A stretch of 64,000 bases of DNA from the NCBI RefSeq assembly GCF_000497045.1, contig NW_015961949.1, forward strand, positions 372,001 to 436,000, read 5' to 3'. The notes below the pieces were generated by a model. The model saw only the letters and a list, made by a program, of their open reading frames with translations. It had not been told where the DNA came from and did not search any database. Position numbers and translations under genes: made by a program. This document shows positions 39,899-50,010 of this stretch, piece by piece. Position 1 is the first letter of the stretch, and the number at the start of each line of letters is the position of its first letter. This DNA comes from Kalmanozyma brasiliensis GHG001 (lineage: Eukaryota > Basidiomycota > Ustilaginomycetes > Ustilaginales).

Positions 39899-40429
39899 TC
39901 AGAAAGGCCAATACCACCGTTTCCCCTTGGCCTTCTCCGCCCCCTCCTGTGCATCCGACACTGCTGATGAGACCGCTCCTTGCACCTTCTCCTTCGCCTG
40001 ATCCACCTTCTCGACCAGGCTTCTTGCCGTCGACTCTAACCCGCTCGTCTGTGCATTCATGAGCTCAGTCTGCTCATCCCGATCCAGCACGTTCCACAGA
40101 AGATGGAGCCCAAAGTAAGCGCTGCTGCCGTAGGCCAGGATGCGCAGCAAGGCAGGGAAGAGTTGGCTGTAGAGCGAGGCGTGGCGTGCAGATGAGCCTG
40201 TGGGGTTCTGAGAGCGGTCAAGCTTGCGTGCTGCCTTGCTGGCTAGGTAGCGCTGTGCTTCGTTGAGTTCTTCTGTCTCGGACTGAGATGATGGTGGTGC
40301 TGCAAGGGTGCGGGAGGGTGTTGAAGTGAAAGCACGAGCTGGTGGTCTCAGGAGCAGAGGGCGAGTGACATTGATGGAAGCTACGCGGAGCAGCCTTGCC
40401 GTCGAGGAAGATGAAGCGTTTGGCAGCAT
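39899..40429 (-). CDS. Small mitochondrial-type single-pass membrane protein of unknown function
   Basis: A single exon encodes 176 residues from the ATG at 40429. The first 45 residues contain Arg and Ser/Thr but no acids, as in a mitochondrial presequence with a possible cut near RAFTSTPSRTL. A hydrophobic segment at about residues 97-116 (LFPALLRILAYGSSAYFGLHLLW) is followed by an amphipathic, Lys/Glu/Ala-rich stretch and a terminal KRWYWPF. I do not recognise the family. An upstream in-frame extension of 81 codons is open but looks noncoding. Its stop is 135 bases from the convergent sulfurase stop, and it is divergent from the AT-hook gene. Confidence 0.75.
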   Translation of the reverse strand: MLPNASSSSTARLLRVASINVTRPLLLRPPARAFTSTPSRTLAAPPSSQSETEELNEAQRYLASKAARKLDRSQNPTGSSARHASLYSQLFPALLRILAYGSSAYFGLHLLWNVLDRDEQTELMNAQTSGLESTARSLVEKVDQAKEKVQGAVSSAVSDAQEGAEKAKGKRWYWPF

Positions 40430-40802
40430 GTCGAGCTTGTGACGAGGATCGTGATGAGCGTGTGAAGAACGGGAAGAAGCCGAGGTGTTGGTCCATGGTC
40501 GAGACAGACGGTCAAGCCTTGCACCCTTGAGAAGTGATAGCAGATCGGGTTTCTGCGGATCGGCGATATGGGAAATGTGACAAAAGTCGCGTTTACCCTC
40601 TGAGCTGTCACTGGGAAAATGAATGCAGGCTGAGTGCCTTTTGTCACGCGTCGTCGTTTTTGTCAACCACACAGTTAGCCGCCTCGCCTCGGTCCACCAC
40701 CATCATCCCTACCAGCGAACCCCCCTCAACCGCCTTGTCTCCATCCATCCTTTCCTAGTCGATGCGCGTCCCTCAACATTCACACAGTATCTATCCCATG
40801 AC
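40430..40802. other. Divergent promoter region, small mitochondrial protein and AT-hook gene
   Basis: This is 373 bp with no supported gene. Both flanking frames remain open into it, without in-frame ATGs that improve either protein. Confidence 0.45.
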
Positions 40803-42773
40803 ATGATCTCAGCGGCCTCTTCACGCGCTCATACCGGCATGATGGACCCCAACATGCTGCCTGTAAAGCGGGGGCCAGGGAGGCCACGAAAGGTGCAGCC
40901 CCCTCCCATCGACCCTTCCGTGCCTCTGCATCCCTGGGCAGCGGCGATCAACCACAAAGTGCAGCAGCAAAGAGATGGCATGCTAGCAGCGGCTGCGTCG
41001 GCTGCTTCGCCTTCCACATCATATCGACCTCCGCGAAGGTCACCAGTACAAGCACAGCAGTCATCCTTGCAACATCAGCAGCAGCTTCAACAACAGCAGC
41101 AACAACAACAGATTCAACAGCAGCAACAGCTCGCAGCGAGCAGGCGCTCGCCGCAACCCGCGCCGGTCGCAGCAGCTCCGATATCAGCATCGAGCTTCTA
41201 TGCTCAAGCGCAGCCGGCATATCAGGATGACGTCGCGTATGCCAGGGCGGCCCCGGTGCCAGTTGCCCCTTCAGAGTCAAAAGCTGCAATGCCTGCACCA
41301 GCGTTGCCGAGGAAGAAGGTGCCGACGCGAGCGGATCTGGACTTCTTACTTGGCGGGTCGGCCAGGGCAAGGGCGAGCTCATCTGCACCGAAGGACGGAG
41401 CTGTGCAGGCGAGGAACGGGTCCAAGGCACCAATGGCGGTCCAGTCCACAGCAGCAGCATTCCGGCTCAGCGTCCCGTCGCAGGCGGCTGGACCAAGTAG
41501 AGCCTCGATGTTGGCGCGAGAGGCGCACGCCGCCCAACCGATACGTCCAACTTTGCAAGCATCCGGGTCGAGAATGTCCCTGGGCGAGGAGGCAGACACC
41601 AGCGGCGAGCTTCACGACGACGGACTCCCCCTTGGCGCCGAAGCAGTGATGGAGTCGGACCACGAAACATCGTTTGAGGCCGACATCGAGGACGGCGACG
41701 CTCAAAACGAGAAGGATGACCCGAACGACCGCGACTTCCGACTCTACGACCGGTCCACCTCATCCAAGTCCAAACGCCTCCCTCGTCTCTCCGACATGTC
41801 CGGGGACGCGGCTGCCGACGGCACCATCAGCGTCGACCCCGCTGCACCTGTGAAGAGGAAGCGCGGTCGTCCGAGTCGCGCCAGTCTCTTGAGCGCAGCC
41901 GGCAAAGTTCCCGGCAGCGACATTGTAAAAGTCAAAAAGAAACGCGGTCGTCCAGCCCAGGACATCTACACACCCGAAGTCATCGAGCAGATGAGGGCGA
42001 CCAACCTCGACCTCGACCTCGACCTCGCCGAGCACCAGCACAAGATGCCCAAGATCTCGGCGCTGCTCGATCGGCAGACGCGCAAGTCGCTGCCGCCGGA
42101 GATGCTCAAAGCGCTGCATCGGGCGAGGAACACGCAGCTACAGCGGGAGAGGCGCGATCGGATGCGCATGCAGAGGGCGATGGACGCTGCTTCGTCCGGA
42201 GGCGGTGGGGGCGGGGGTGTGGTGAAGGAGGAGCCTACGGACAAGCTGTTCCCCGACGAGCCGGAGGAGGTACGGAAGAGAGGGAGGAAGAGCAAGCGCC
42301 GGGAGAGGGGCGAGGAGGATCTGGAGACGGGGAGTGGATCGGCAATCCTCGAGAGAGCGAAAGGAAAAGTGTCCGAGTGGATCAAGACCATTTCGAGCGA
42401 GGCGGAGACGAGTGTCGAGCCGGACGACCTCAATCAGCCCGATGCAGATGCGCGCAGTCGCAGCTCCGGGTTGAGACATCGAGCCGACTCTCCTGCTAGC
42501 AGCACCAAGCAGAGGGGCAGCAAAGGTGCGACACCTCCAGCTGCCCCAGCGACGGCGACGGCGGTGGATACGAACATCGACCCGCGCCTGGTCGAGGGGG
42601 AGAACGACGACGATCTGGTGCAGGGCTACTTTTCGCGCTTTGGCACGGTCACCGGTGCTGCGAACAAGGATGTTGCTCGCACCAACGAGGTGGACACGGA
42701 TGGGAAGCAGAACGCCGAGGACAAGACTTACGAGGCAGGCATCGTGGGTGACGAATACTACTTTTCCAATTAA
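40803..42773 (+). CDS. AT-hook DNA-binding protein, Q-rich
   Basis: A single exon encodes 656 residues from the ATG at 40803. Four AT-hook-like cores are visible: KRGPGRPRK near the N-terminus, KRKRGRPSR and KKKRGRPAQD in the middle, and the weaker VRKRGRKSKRR further on. AT hooks bind the minor groove of AT-rich DNA, so a chromatin or transcription role in the nucleus is likely. A glutamine run lies at about residues 92-110. An acidic stretch and a helical basic stretch (ALHRARNTQLQRERRDRMRMQRA) follow. The C-terminus is acidic and ends EYYFSN. No enzymatic domain is seen. Its stop is only 56 bases from the stop of the convergent MMS19 gene. Confidence 0.82.
   Translation: MISAASSRAHTGMMDPNMLPVKRGPGRPRKVQPPPIDPSVPLHPWAAAINHKVQQQRDGMLAAAASAASPSTSYRPPRRSPVQAQQSSLQHQQQLQQQQQQQQIQQQQQLAASRRSPQPAPVAAAPISASSFYAQAQPAYQDDVAYARAAPVPVAPSESKAAMPAPALPRKKVPTRADLDFLLGGSARARASSSAPKDGAVQARNGSKAPMAVQSTAAAFRLSVPSQAAGPSRASMLAREAHAAQPIRPTLQASGSRMSLGEEADTSGELHDDGLPLGAEAVMESDHETSFEADIEDGDAQNEKDDPNDRDFRLYDRSTSSKSKRLPRLSDMSGDAAADGTISVDPAAPVKRKRGRPSRASLLSAAGKVPGSDIVKVKKKRGRPAQDIYTPEVIEQMRATNLDLDLDLAEHQHKMPKISALLDRQTRKSLPPEMLKALHRARNTQLQRERRDRMRMQRAMDAASSGGGGGGGVVKEEPTDKLFPDEPEEVRKRGRKSKRRERGEEDLETGSGSAILERAKGKVSEWIKTISSEAETSVEPDDLNQPDADARSRSSGLRHRADSPASSTKQRGSKGATPPAAPATATAVDTNIDPRLVEGENDDDLVQGYFSRFGTVTGAANKDVARTNEVDTDGKQNAEDKTYEAGIVGDEYYFSN
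41076..41129 (+). repeat. CAG/CAA tract in the AT-hook gene
   Basis: About eighteen codons, mostly CAG and CAA with single Leu and Ile interruptions, encode a glutamine run. Mixed codons suggest selection for glutamine rather than pure slippage. Confidence 0.7.
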
Positions 42774-42829
42774 CCCACCACGCACACACATATCAATACC
42801 ATTGTTTTCATTTCGTCTGAAGAGAGGGT

Positions 42830-45800
42830 TTACGTCTCGGAGACGGCGAACCAAGCGTCCCTTGCGTCGACGGCGACGCTCCTCACCGCGCGCACCTTAT
42901 CATCGATACCCCTGCCGTCCCTACCGAGCTCCTTGAGCACGCTGCCCCGCAACGGGTGGAGGTGGTGGTGTGCCAGTCCGCCGATATCCTTCTTGACGCC
43001 CGTCTCGTCTTCCTCGTCGGGCTTCGCTGCTAGACTGGTCAACGTCCTCAGCGCAGCAACCCGCGTGCTGACGGGTGTAAATTTTGACGCACGGATATTC
43101 ACCAGCAGCTTCGCAGTGATGCTTTGCAGGTGACCTGCGATGAGGGTGGTCGGATCGAATTCGCCTTCGTTGGAGGAGGGGAGTTTCTTCCCTACCTCGC
43201 AGGCGACGGTGATAGCGTTTGCGGCTGCACTCCTCGCCCTTGCGTCTGGCAACTCCAATGCCTGGATCAACAGCGGGAACAACCCCGGCAGTCGCTCGAC
43301 GAGCATGCTCGATGGCAGTGAGGGGAGCAACCCCGCGAGAGTTACGAGGTAGATCGTCTGACCTTCCACCTCGCCTCCCTCCTTCTCCTCATGGTCGCAC
43401 GTGGAAGAATGGACGTGGGTGTGCGCATGACGTCGGGTGAGCTTGACTGCATTATCGTAACTCTCGAGCAACCTAGGGACGAGGAAGGAAAACACCTTTT
43501 GCTTCCACAGCAATCGCACGGTGAAACCGTTTTCCTTTGTCGCCACCCCGTCGTCTGCGACGCCCACAATCGCGGATAGATCCCGGGCAACGGCACGCGC
43601 AAAGGCCCACTCCACCTCGCCTTTCGCCGCTCCCGAGGGAACGAGCTGCGATGGGTCGCTAGCACCCACAATCTTACCCGCCACATCGTCGAACACCTCG
43701 ATCAGCACCCGGTTCAACATCGCTTCGGCCAACTTGGACGATTTGACCACCAGCGCGCGCGTCAACCACATCCACATCTGCACGGCGATACGACGACGCG
43801 GAGACGAGGAGGAGGGTGGCTTGACGTGGGTGGTCCAGAAGACGTCGAGCGTGTCGAGGAAGGCAGGGGAGGTTTCGTCGATGAACTTGTTGGTGAGGGC
43901 GCAGACGAGCCAGTAGGTCGAGTTGAGTTGAAGGGCGGATGAGGGGGAGGAGGAGGACGGGACGGAGAGGGAGAAGGAGAGGAGGAGGGAGATGGAGGAG
44001 AGAGCTGCGTCGTGGGCGGAGGTTGGGGTGGAGGGGGTGAGGACGACGACGCCTGCTGCTGGAGCAGAGGCGACGACGGCGGCTGAGAGGAGGGCGACGG
44101 TGTTCCGACTGGCCGTTGCGAAAGGTGTCTCGGACGTCGTTGTGAAGGGTTCGAAGGTCTGTGCGAGTGGAGACTTGGCAGGGATCAGACTAACCCCTTC
44201 CTCCCCACCTTCCGTGACGAACGTCGACTGACCCCGAACGAAGGTCGTGTTGAGACTGGCCAACAGATCCTTCTGACGGTTGACATCGAGCAGCTTGACA
44301 AACGTCCCCAGCAGCGCGGCCGTATCAGCAACCACCGCTGGTCTTGCAGCAATGCTCACCTCTCGACCACCCTCTCCCGTTCCCAGCCCTGACAGCGTCA
44401 ACCCGACCAACCTTGACGGCAGCGTCTGCGCATACTTGACCAGATCGCGATGTCCATTCTGTCGCTTCAGATCGACCATCGTCTGTAGCGTCAGGATCAA
44501 CCCTCTCGCATAGCCTACGTTGGCCTCCTGCAGCGCAGCCAGCTGCTCGCGCACCGTCGACTCGGCTTCGCCCTCCTCACTGCTCTCCGTCACCCCGAAT
44601 CGGCTGGGACGACAACACAGCTCGAGCTTGGTGAACAGCTTGACGACCACCGCTTCGAAGAGGAACGGTGCGACGCAGAGGCGGGAGAGCGCGCCGAGAC
44701 TGCGCCGAATGTTGGCCTTGACCAGGTCGAGCTCGGCCTCGGTGTCGTCCATAGCGTTGCCGGTGGTTCGGCTCTCCGGGTCGGTGAGCGGCTCGATCCG
44801 ATCGGGGAGCTTCTCGAGCAGCACAGGTAGCACGACCTCCTCGATGACCTGAGCGGTCGGGTTGGTCGCAGCAACCGACGTGGAAGTGCGCTCGTTCGAG
44901 ATCACCTCGATCGCGCACAGCGCTTCCTCCCGGACATCGTCGCCGATGGACGAGGTGAGAAGGGACGACACTTCGCGCGTGAGGAACGAGAGCTCGTCAA
45001 AGTCGAGCAGTGCTTTCTGCTCGGTGGTGCCCGGTTCGCTGGTGGGGCCGCTGCTGAGGATGGAGATCGAAACGACCGACGAGTAGACAAGCATGGCCGA
45101 ACGACGGTATGATGTCGAGCGCAGACCGTTGGAGAGACAGTTGAGCAGGTCGGCCAAGAAGGGATCGAGGGGTCGGTTGTCGCCGGTATAGCTGCGCTCG
45201 CTTGCTGTCATGGGCAGCAGCTGGCCAGATCCGATCTCGGCTGGCTTGGCCTTGGTCTCGTCTTCCGCTCGCGCCAACTCAGCGTGGCGGTACACCTTGG
45301 CGAGGGCCTCGAGCAGCTCGCCGATGCCTGCAAGGATGGGTGTGCGCTGCGCAAGGTCCTCCGGGTCGGCAAACATCTTGATCATCTGATCCATGAAGCC
45401 GTACACCGCCAGGTAGGCCGTGCTGGCAGAAGCACGGATGAGGCACGAGAGCACCTTGATGCTTGCCTTGGCTAGTGACTTGCCAGGCTCCTCCAGCTCC
45501 ACCAGACAGTCGTGCACCATCTTGGGTGCGACTCCCTCGGGCGGATCGACTCCGTGGTACAGCACGTGCAGAAGCACAGTAAGCGTGTCGACGGCTAAAT
45601 CGCCCGTCTCGTCGTCGGTCGCGTGGAAGATCTCAATCTTGAGGCCCTCCCAGAGCTTGAGGGCGTTTGCGAGGGCGGCAGCGCGCCCGTAGACCGGCAT
45701 GGCAGCGATCAGGGTTCGAAGCGTATCGAGCTTGGCCGGGCCACCGGCGGCACTGAGCTTCTCGAGCAGGAGAGGATAGCCGAGAGGCGCCATAGCTGGC

Positions 45801-46828
45801 GAGGCGCAGATGGCTGCCCGCAGTGCGACCTTGAGATCGTCCGAAGTGATTCCATATGGATCGTCGGGGGGCGGTCGGAAGGTGATGGGGAAGTAGCAGA
45901 AGGTGATGTCGAAGAACTTTCCGGTCATTTCGCGGTCCATGACCCACTCGGTGAGAAGAACCTTGTCGACGCCGAAGAGCACCATGAGGTTGCGGGGATC
46001 CTTTTCACCCTGGACCATCTTGACGTAGCCTCGCAGGAAGTCTTTGCCTTGGCACGTCTCGGATTGGGACGCGGCTGCCGCTTCGTCTGAGGAGGTGTCG
46101 ACTTCCATTGGAGTTGTTGCGGATGGTGTTGCTTCTGACGGCTGTTCGTCGGTGGTGTCTGATGCCGAAGAGCGGTACGCCTTGAGCGCAGCTCTGTGAT
46201 GCGCAACAAGACTGTCTAGGAGCCGATAGATGATGAAACGAAGGCTCTGCGGGTGGTTGGTGGCGACGACGTTGGTGAACAGTGCGTGTGCTACTGCGTG
46301 TGCCTGCTCTTGACCGAAGCCCTTGACTGGAGGCTGAGCCGCTGGTGTTGTCTCTGTTGGCGCCCTGCAAGCACTCAAGACGGTGAGAGCCTTGAGCGAG
46401 CTGACGAGCATCGCACTGCCCTGCAACGTCTTTTGCTCCACCTCATTCTTTCGAGCCCTCGAGGCAGAGTCTGGAAGGACCTCTGGCGCCTTTGCTGATC
46501 GGACAAAGTTGTCCGAGATGATGACGCCGTCTGCGATTTTGTCGGCGAAGAATGCTGTGAGTGTGCGTACTGCCTGGATAGTGAATATGCTTGCGAGGGG
46601 TTCTTTGGTCTGTGATGGGGATTCGAGGAAGTGGCAAGTGATGTCGGAGAGGAGCTGAACCGCTCGAGTTCTTATTTCCTCCTCTTCCGATGTGAGATAT
46701 TCGCCGAGGAGACGGACGACGCCCAGGAGCGAGACCGATCCGCTGCCAATATCATCGACAATCGAAGGAGGTAGCTCTTGGAAGGAGCCTACGATGAAGG
46801 CGCGGATGGCCTGTGCTGGATCTGACAT
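42830..46828 (-). CDS. MMS19: MMS19, cytosolic iron-sulfur cluster targeting factor
   Basis: A single exon encodes 1332 residues, built almost wholly of HEAT-like helical repeats. The N-terminal half shows the MMS19 signature region LLGEYLTSEEEEIRTRAVQLL and, around residue 300, DITFCYFPITFRPPPDDPYGI, which is highly characteristic. The C-terminal part contains repeats such as LPSSMLVERLPGLFPLLIQALE and ends in a conserved-style HEAT (KVRAVRSVAVDARDAWF). MMS19 acts with CIA1 and CIA2 to deliver iron-sulfur clusters to DNA polymerases, XPD and other nuclear enzymes, which explains its old link to DNA repair and transcription. It is divergent from the GH20 gene, with 392 bp between starts. Confidence 0.93.
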   Translation of the reverse strand: MSDPAQAIRAFIVGSFQELPPSIVDDIGSGSVSLLGVVRLLGEYLTSEEEEIRTRAVQLLSDITCHFLESPSQTKEPLASIFTIQAVRTLTAFFADKIADGVIISDNFVRSAKAPEVLPDSASRARKNEVEQKTLQGSAMLVSSLKALTVLSACRAPTETTPAAQPPVKGFGQEQAHAVAHALFTNVVATNHPQSLRFIIYRLLDSLVAHHRAALKAYRSSASDTTDEQPSEATPSATTPMEVDTSSDEAAAASQSETCQGKDFLRGYVKMVQGEKDPRNLMVLFGVDKVLLTEWVMDREMTGKFFDITFCYFPITFRPPPDDPYGITSDDLKVALRAAICASPAMAPLGYPLLLEKLSAAGGPAKLDTLRTLIAAMPVYGRAAALANALKLWEGLKIEIFHATDDETGDLAVDTLTVLLHVLYHGVDPPEGVAPKMVHDCLVELEEPGKSLAKASIKVLSCLIRASASTAYLAVYGFMDQMIKMFADPEDLAQRTPILAGIGELLEALAKVYRHAELARAEDETKAKPAEIGSGQLLPMTASERSYTGDNRPLDPFLADLLNCLSNGLRSTSYRRSAMLVYSSVVSISILSSGPTSEPGTTEQKALLDFDELSFLTREVSSLLTSSIGDDVREEALCAIEVISNERTSTSVAATNPTAQVIEEVVLPVLLEKLPDRIEPLTDPESRTTGNAMDDTEAELDLVKANIRRSLGALSRLCVAPFLFEAVVVKLFTKLELCCRPSRFGVTESSEEGEAESTVREQLAALQEANVGYARGLILTLQTMVDLKRQNGHRDLVKYAQTLPSRLVGLTLSGLGTGEGGREVSIAARPAVVADTAALLGTFVKLLDVNRQKDLLASLNTTFVRGQSTFVTEGGEEGVSLIPAKSPLAQTFEPFTTTSETPFATASRNTVALLSAAVVASAPAAGVVVLTPSTPTSAHDAALSSISLLLSFSLSVPSSSSPSSALQLNSTYWLVCALTNKFIDETSPAFLDTLDVFWTTHVKPPSSSSPRRRIAVQMWMWLTRALVVKSSKLAEAMLNRVLIEVFDDVAGKIVGASDPSQLVPSGAAKGEVEWAFARAVARDLSAIVGVADDGVATKENGFTVRLLWKQKVFSFLVPRLLESYDNAVKLTRRHAHTHVHSSTCDHEEKEGGEVEGQTIYLVTLAGLLPSLPSSMLVERLPGLFPLLIQALELPDARARSAAANAITVACEVGKKLPSSNEGEFDPTTLIAGHLQSITAKLLVNIRASKFTPVSTRVAALRTLTSLAAKPDEEDETGVKKDIGGLAHHHLHPLRGSVLKELGRDGRGIDDKVRAVRSVAVDARDAWFAVSET

Positions 46829-47220
46829 GGTGGTGGGTGAGCTGGTTACGTCTCCGATGTGCTTGACCGCAGCTCTGATCCCACTCGTCTAGGATCGGTG
46901 GTGAGAAGCAGCTTTGATGGTTGGTCGAGAAGAAGATGAGAAGAAAGGTTATCGCTTTGAGTAAGACGGCCTTTCCTGCTGAAAACTCCACTTTGGCTCT
47001 CTTCGCTAATCTTGATCAGATACTTTTTCAGCCAACAAGACGCCGATCTGACACTTGCTCAAAAAAGCGCGCCGGTGAATTCCTTTTGGCCGTCAGACAA
47101 GGCGCCAAATGCACGCTCAGGCCTCCAACCTAGCCAAGCTGTCAAATAGCTCTTTCCCCCACATCGAGCTTCATCATCCTGCTTGCAACGCCCTGATACT
47201 GCCCACGACACTCAATCAGC
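46829..47220. other. Divergent promoter region, MMS19 and the GH20 gene
   Basis: This is 392 bp without a gene. It serves as promoter region for both neighbours. No distinct element is evident. Confidence 0.5.
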
Positions 47221-49911
47221 ATGTCCGACGCAATACGGGACGCTTCTATGGGACCGGAGCTGGGGTCTAGCAGTACCCAAGCCAATATCATCCCCCTCGC
47301 TCATCTGCCACGCATCAGAATTTGCATTTCCAAGCCATCGTTACCGCGGGGCATCCTCGGAGGCGTTCAAGAGCTCGTCAAGCATCACATACGGCCAGAT
47401 GTCCTGCATCTGCATTCATCATCAGATTTCCTCCCAGCAGACGGGCTGCCTACGTCTTCATCAACTTCGTCGGGTCAATCCTCGTCAGCCCCAGCTTGGA
47501 ACTGGAATCTGCGCTTTGTGCAAGGCGATGCGGCGACAGACCACCAAACATCGCCAGAGAAGGAGCGACTCACATGGCGCTGCTCGACATCTTCCGACAC
47601 CTTCGCTCCCATGTCGGCTGAGGTCTCGACAGAGTCTCTCGCAGACCGGCAAGTCGACACGACCTTCATCATCACCGTCGCCTATCCTCCCGAATCGCCT
47701 TACCTTGCCTTTCGCGGCCTCGGTCACGTCCTCGGCGTAGCGAAGGACTGCCTCTCCCTTGACACCGCCGGTTCATCCGCCTTTTCCCTCCATCCAAACC
47801 TCTTCCCTCGCGTGTCCGGCTCGAGCCTCACCACCGGCTATCACCTCTCCCCCTCTCTCGCCAATGCCAAACTCAACGTCGCACAGACTGCCGACTTCTC
47901 GACGATCGGCACCATGATCGACTGCTCCCGCAACGGCGTCCTCAATGTGCGTTCTACCAAGTATCTCCTCCGAACCCTAGCCCTACTCGGGTACAACATG
48001 CTCCAACTCTATACCGAGGACACGTACGAGATCGATGGCGAGCCCTTTTTCGGCTACATGCGTGGCGGTTACTCCGCCTCCGAGCTGACGGAGATCGACG
48101 ACTACGCCTTTCTGCTCGGCATCGAGGTCATCCCATGTATCCAGACGCTCGGTCACCTGGGTCAGATGTTGCAGTGGCCCCGATACCTCGGCTTGAGGGA
48201 TACCGCAGAGGTCCTACTCCCCGAGTGGCCAGAAACATATGTCATGCTCGAAAAAATGATTCGTGCTGCATCCGCACCGTTTCGATCCAAAAAGATCCAC
48301 CTCGGCATGGACGAGACGCACGGTCTAGGTCACGGGCGATACTTCTCCATCTTCGGGCAAAACGGAAAGCCTTCCAGCCAGGTATTCGTCGAACACCTCG
48401 CCAAGGTCAACGACATCTGTCTGAGGGAAGGACTCGAACCGATGATCTGGTCGGACATGCTCTTCTGTTTGAGCGCCAGGAACAATTCCTTGGTTGGGTA
48501 CTACGATTCTGCTGCCCCCATCGACAAGTCGCAAGGCATACCGCCAGGGGTAGATCTGGTCTATTGGGATTACTACCACACTTCACCAGGTAGCTACGAG
48601 AAGAGGATCAAGAGTCACGAAGAGTTGAGGGGAGCAAGTCCCTGGTTGGCAGCGGGATCTTGGACTTGGTCACGATTCTGGACCGCTTTGCCGTTCACAT
48701 TCCAAACGGTTGCTGCCAATCTGACGGCTGCACGCGCCAGCTCCGGGGTCAAGCACGTCTTCCTCACCATCTGGGGGGATGAAGGCAATGAAGTGGATCT
48801 GTGGTCCTCCCTCCCGGCGTGGTGTCACTATGCCGACCACGCGTACACCGCCTCTTTCCAGAAGGAGTTGGATGTGGGACTACTCAAATCGAAGTTCGAC
48901 GCGATCGTCGGTGGTGGGTGGGACGACTTCATTCGCGCCTCTTCCATCGACGATACCACTTCTCACGGCTTGGACGTGGTGGAGGATGACAAGATTCACT
49001 TTGCGCCGAACACGAGCAAGTGGATGTTGTGGAGTGATCCGGTGCATTCTTTCGCCGAACCGACGCTCGTAGCGTCCGGATTTGATGCCGAGGCGCACTA
49101 TGCGGCGATTGCATCTGATCTCAGCGAGCGAGTGGAGGGGGTGACGCTGGAAGACGTTACGAAGAATCGCGATGTGCTGGTGGTTCGTCCAGGTAAGGAT
49201 GGGGAGAAAGGGCTGTTGGGGACAGCAGCAAGCCTCATCTCAGACCTCACGGGCAGGGGAACGCCAGCAGGGACGAAAACTGTACGCATCCTCTCGGATC
49301 ATCCGTTCAATGCCAGGCTGGAACTCGCAAGGCTTGTCGCACACATCCTCTCGCTGAAGGCAAACCTCCGTCAGCGTCTCCACCAGGCATATGTGGGCAA
49401 GAACTGGCCTGAGTTGCAACAGCTGAATCGGCGAACGGAGAGGTGTTTGGAGGCAGCAAGAAAGCTGTGGAGGTATCATCGCGAGATGTGGATGAGCATG
49501 TACAAGCCGCATGGGTGGGAGACGTTGGAGCTGCGGTATGGCGGATTGGTGGCCCGACTCGAAACACTACACAGACGCGTGGGGGCGTTCCTCGAACATG
49601 TGCTTTCCCAGGACGAGGAGGACGATGCGGTTCAACAAAGCGGAGCGCGAGCGGACGTGTTTCTGCCCAAACCGACGGGTTTGGATGAAGACAGTGCGTC
49701 AGGCGAAAGCTCAAAACGGTCCTCGCTGGACGACGAGGATAAGGAGGACGACGATTCGATGCGATCGGGCAACCCGGGTGGAAGACGCAACTGGGGCTGG
49801 CAGGAAAAGGTGACGAGTCTACCCGAGCTAGAAAAGCCACTACATCTCGTTTATGGCAGCGCCGAACAGCTGCTCGACTACCATCGCGTCTCTCGCCCTA
49901 CCTACTGCTAA
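47221..49911 (+). CDS. Cytosolic GH20 beta-N-acetylhexosaminidase (HEXD/GH20C-like)
   Basis: A single exon encodes 896 residues with no signal peptide. The barrel starts near residue 230 with GTMIDCSRNGVLNV and continues with GYNMLQLYTEDTYE and PCIQTLGHLGQML. The acid pair D364-E365 lies in KIHLGMDETHGLGHG, the place of the GH20 catalytic Asp-Glu. TIWGDEGNEVDLWSSLPAW closes the active-site side. The HLGMDE form with a following LG(H)G fits the intracellular HEXD/GH20C type rather than secreted chitinolytic enzymes. It should remove terminal GlcNAc or GalNAc. After residue 560 a helical C-terminal domain carries a charged, Ser/Asp-rich insert near residues 800-850. The first 90 residues include a Ser-rich spacer. 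Confidence 0.88.
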   Translation: MSDAIRDASMGPELGSSSTQANIIPLAHLPRIRICISKPSLPRGILGGVQELVKHHIRPDVLHLHSSSDFLPADGLPTSSSTSSGQSSSAPAWNWNLRFVQGDAATDHQTSPEKERLTWRCSTSSDTFAPMSAEVSTESLADRQVDTTFIITVAYPPESPYLAFRGLGHVLGVAKDCLSLDTAGSSAFSLHPNLFPRVSGSSLTTGYHLSPSLANAKLNVAQTADFSTIGTMIDCSRNGVLNVRSTKYLLRTLALLGYNMLQLYTEDTYEIDGEPFFGYMRGGYSASELTEIDDYAFLLGIEVIPCIQTLGHLGQMLQWPRYLGLRDTAEVLLPEWPETYVMLEKMIRAASAPFRSKKIHLGMDETHGLGHGRYFSIFGQNGKPSSQVFVEHLAKVNDICLREGLEPMIWSDMLFCLSARNNSLVGYYDSAAPIDKSQGIPPGVDLVYWDYYHTSPGSYEKRIKSHEELRGASPWLAAGSWTWSRFWTALPFTFQTVAANLTAARASSGVKHVFLTIWGDEGNEVDLWSSLPAWCHYADHAYTASFQKELDVGLLKSKFDAIVGGGWDDFIRASSIDDTTSHGLDVVEDDKIHFAPNTSKWMLWSDPVHSFAEPTLVASGFDAEAHYAAIASDLSERVEGVTLEDVTKNRDVLVVRPGKDGEKGLLGTAASLISDLTGRGTPAGTKTVRILSDHPFNARLELARLVAHILSLKANLRQRLHQAYVGKNWPELQQLNRRTERCLEAARKLWRYHREMWMSMYKPHGWETLELRYGGLVARLETLHRRVGAFLEHVLSQDEEDDAVQQSGARADVFLPKPTGLDEDSASGESSKRSSLDDEDKEDDDSMRSGNPGGRRNWGWQEKVTSLPELEKPLHLVYGSAEQLLDYHRVSRPTYC

Positions 49912-50010
49912 CACCCAGCGCTGCAGACACACTCGTCTCATCGCCCATCACACACGGACACTTGCCTTCGTGCATGCATTCTTTGGCATAACGTTACAAA
50001 GTGATGACTC

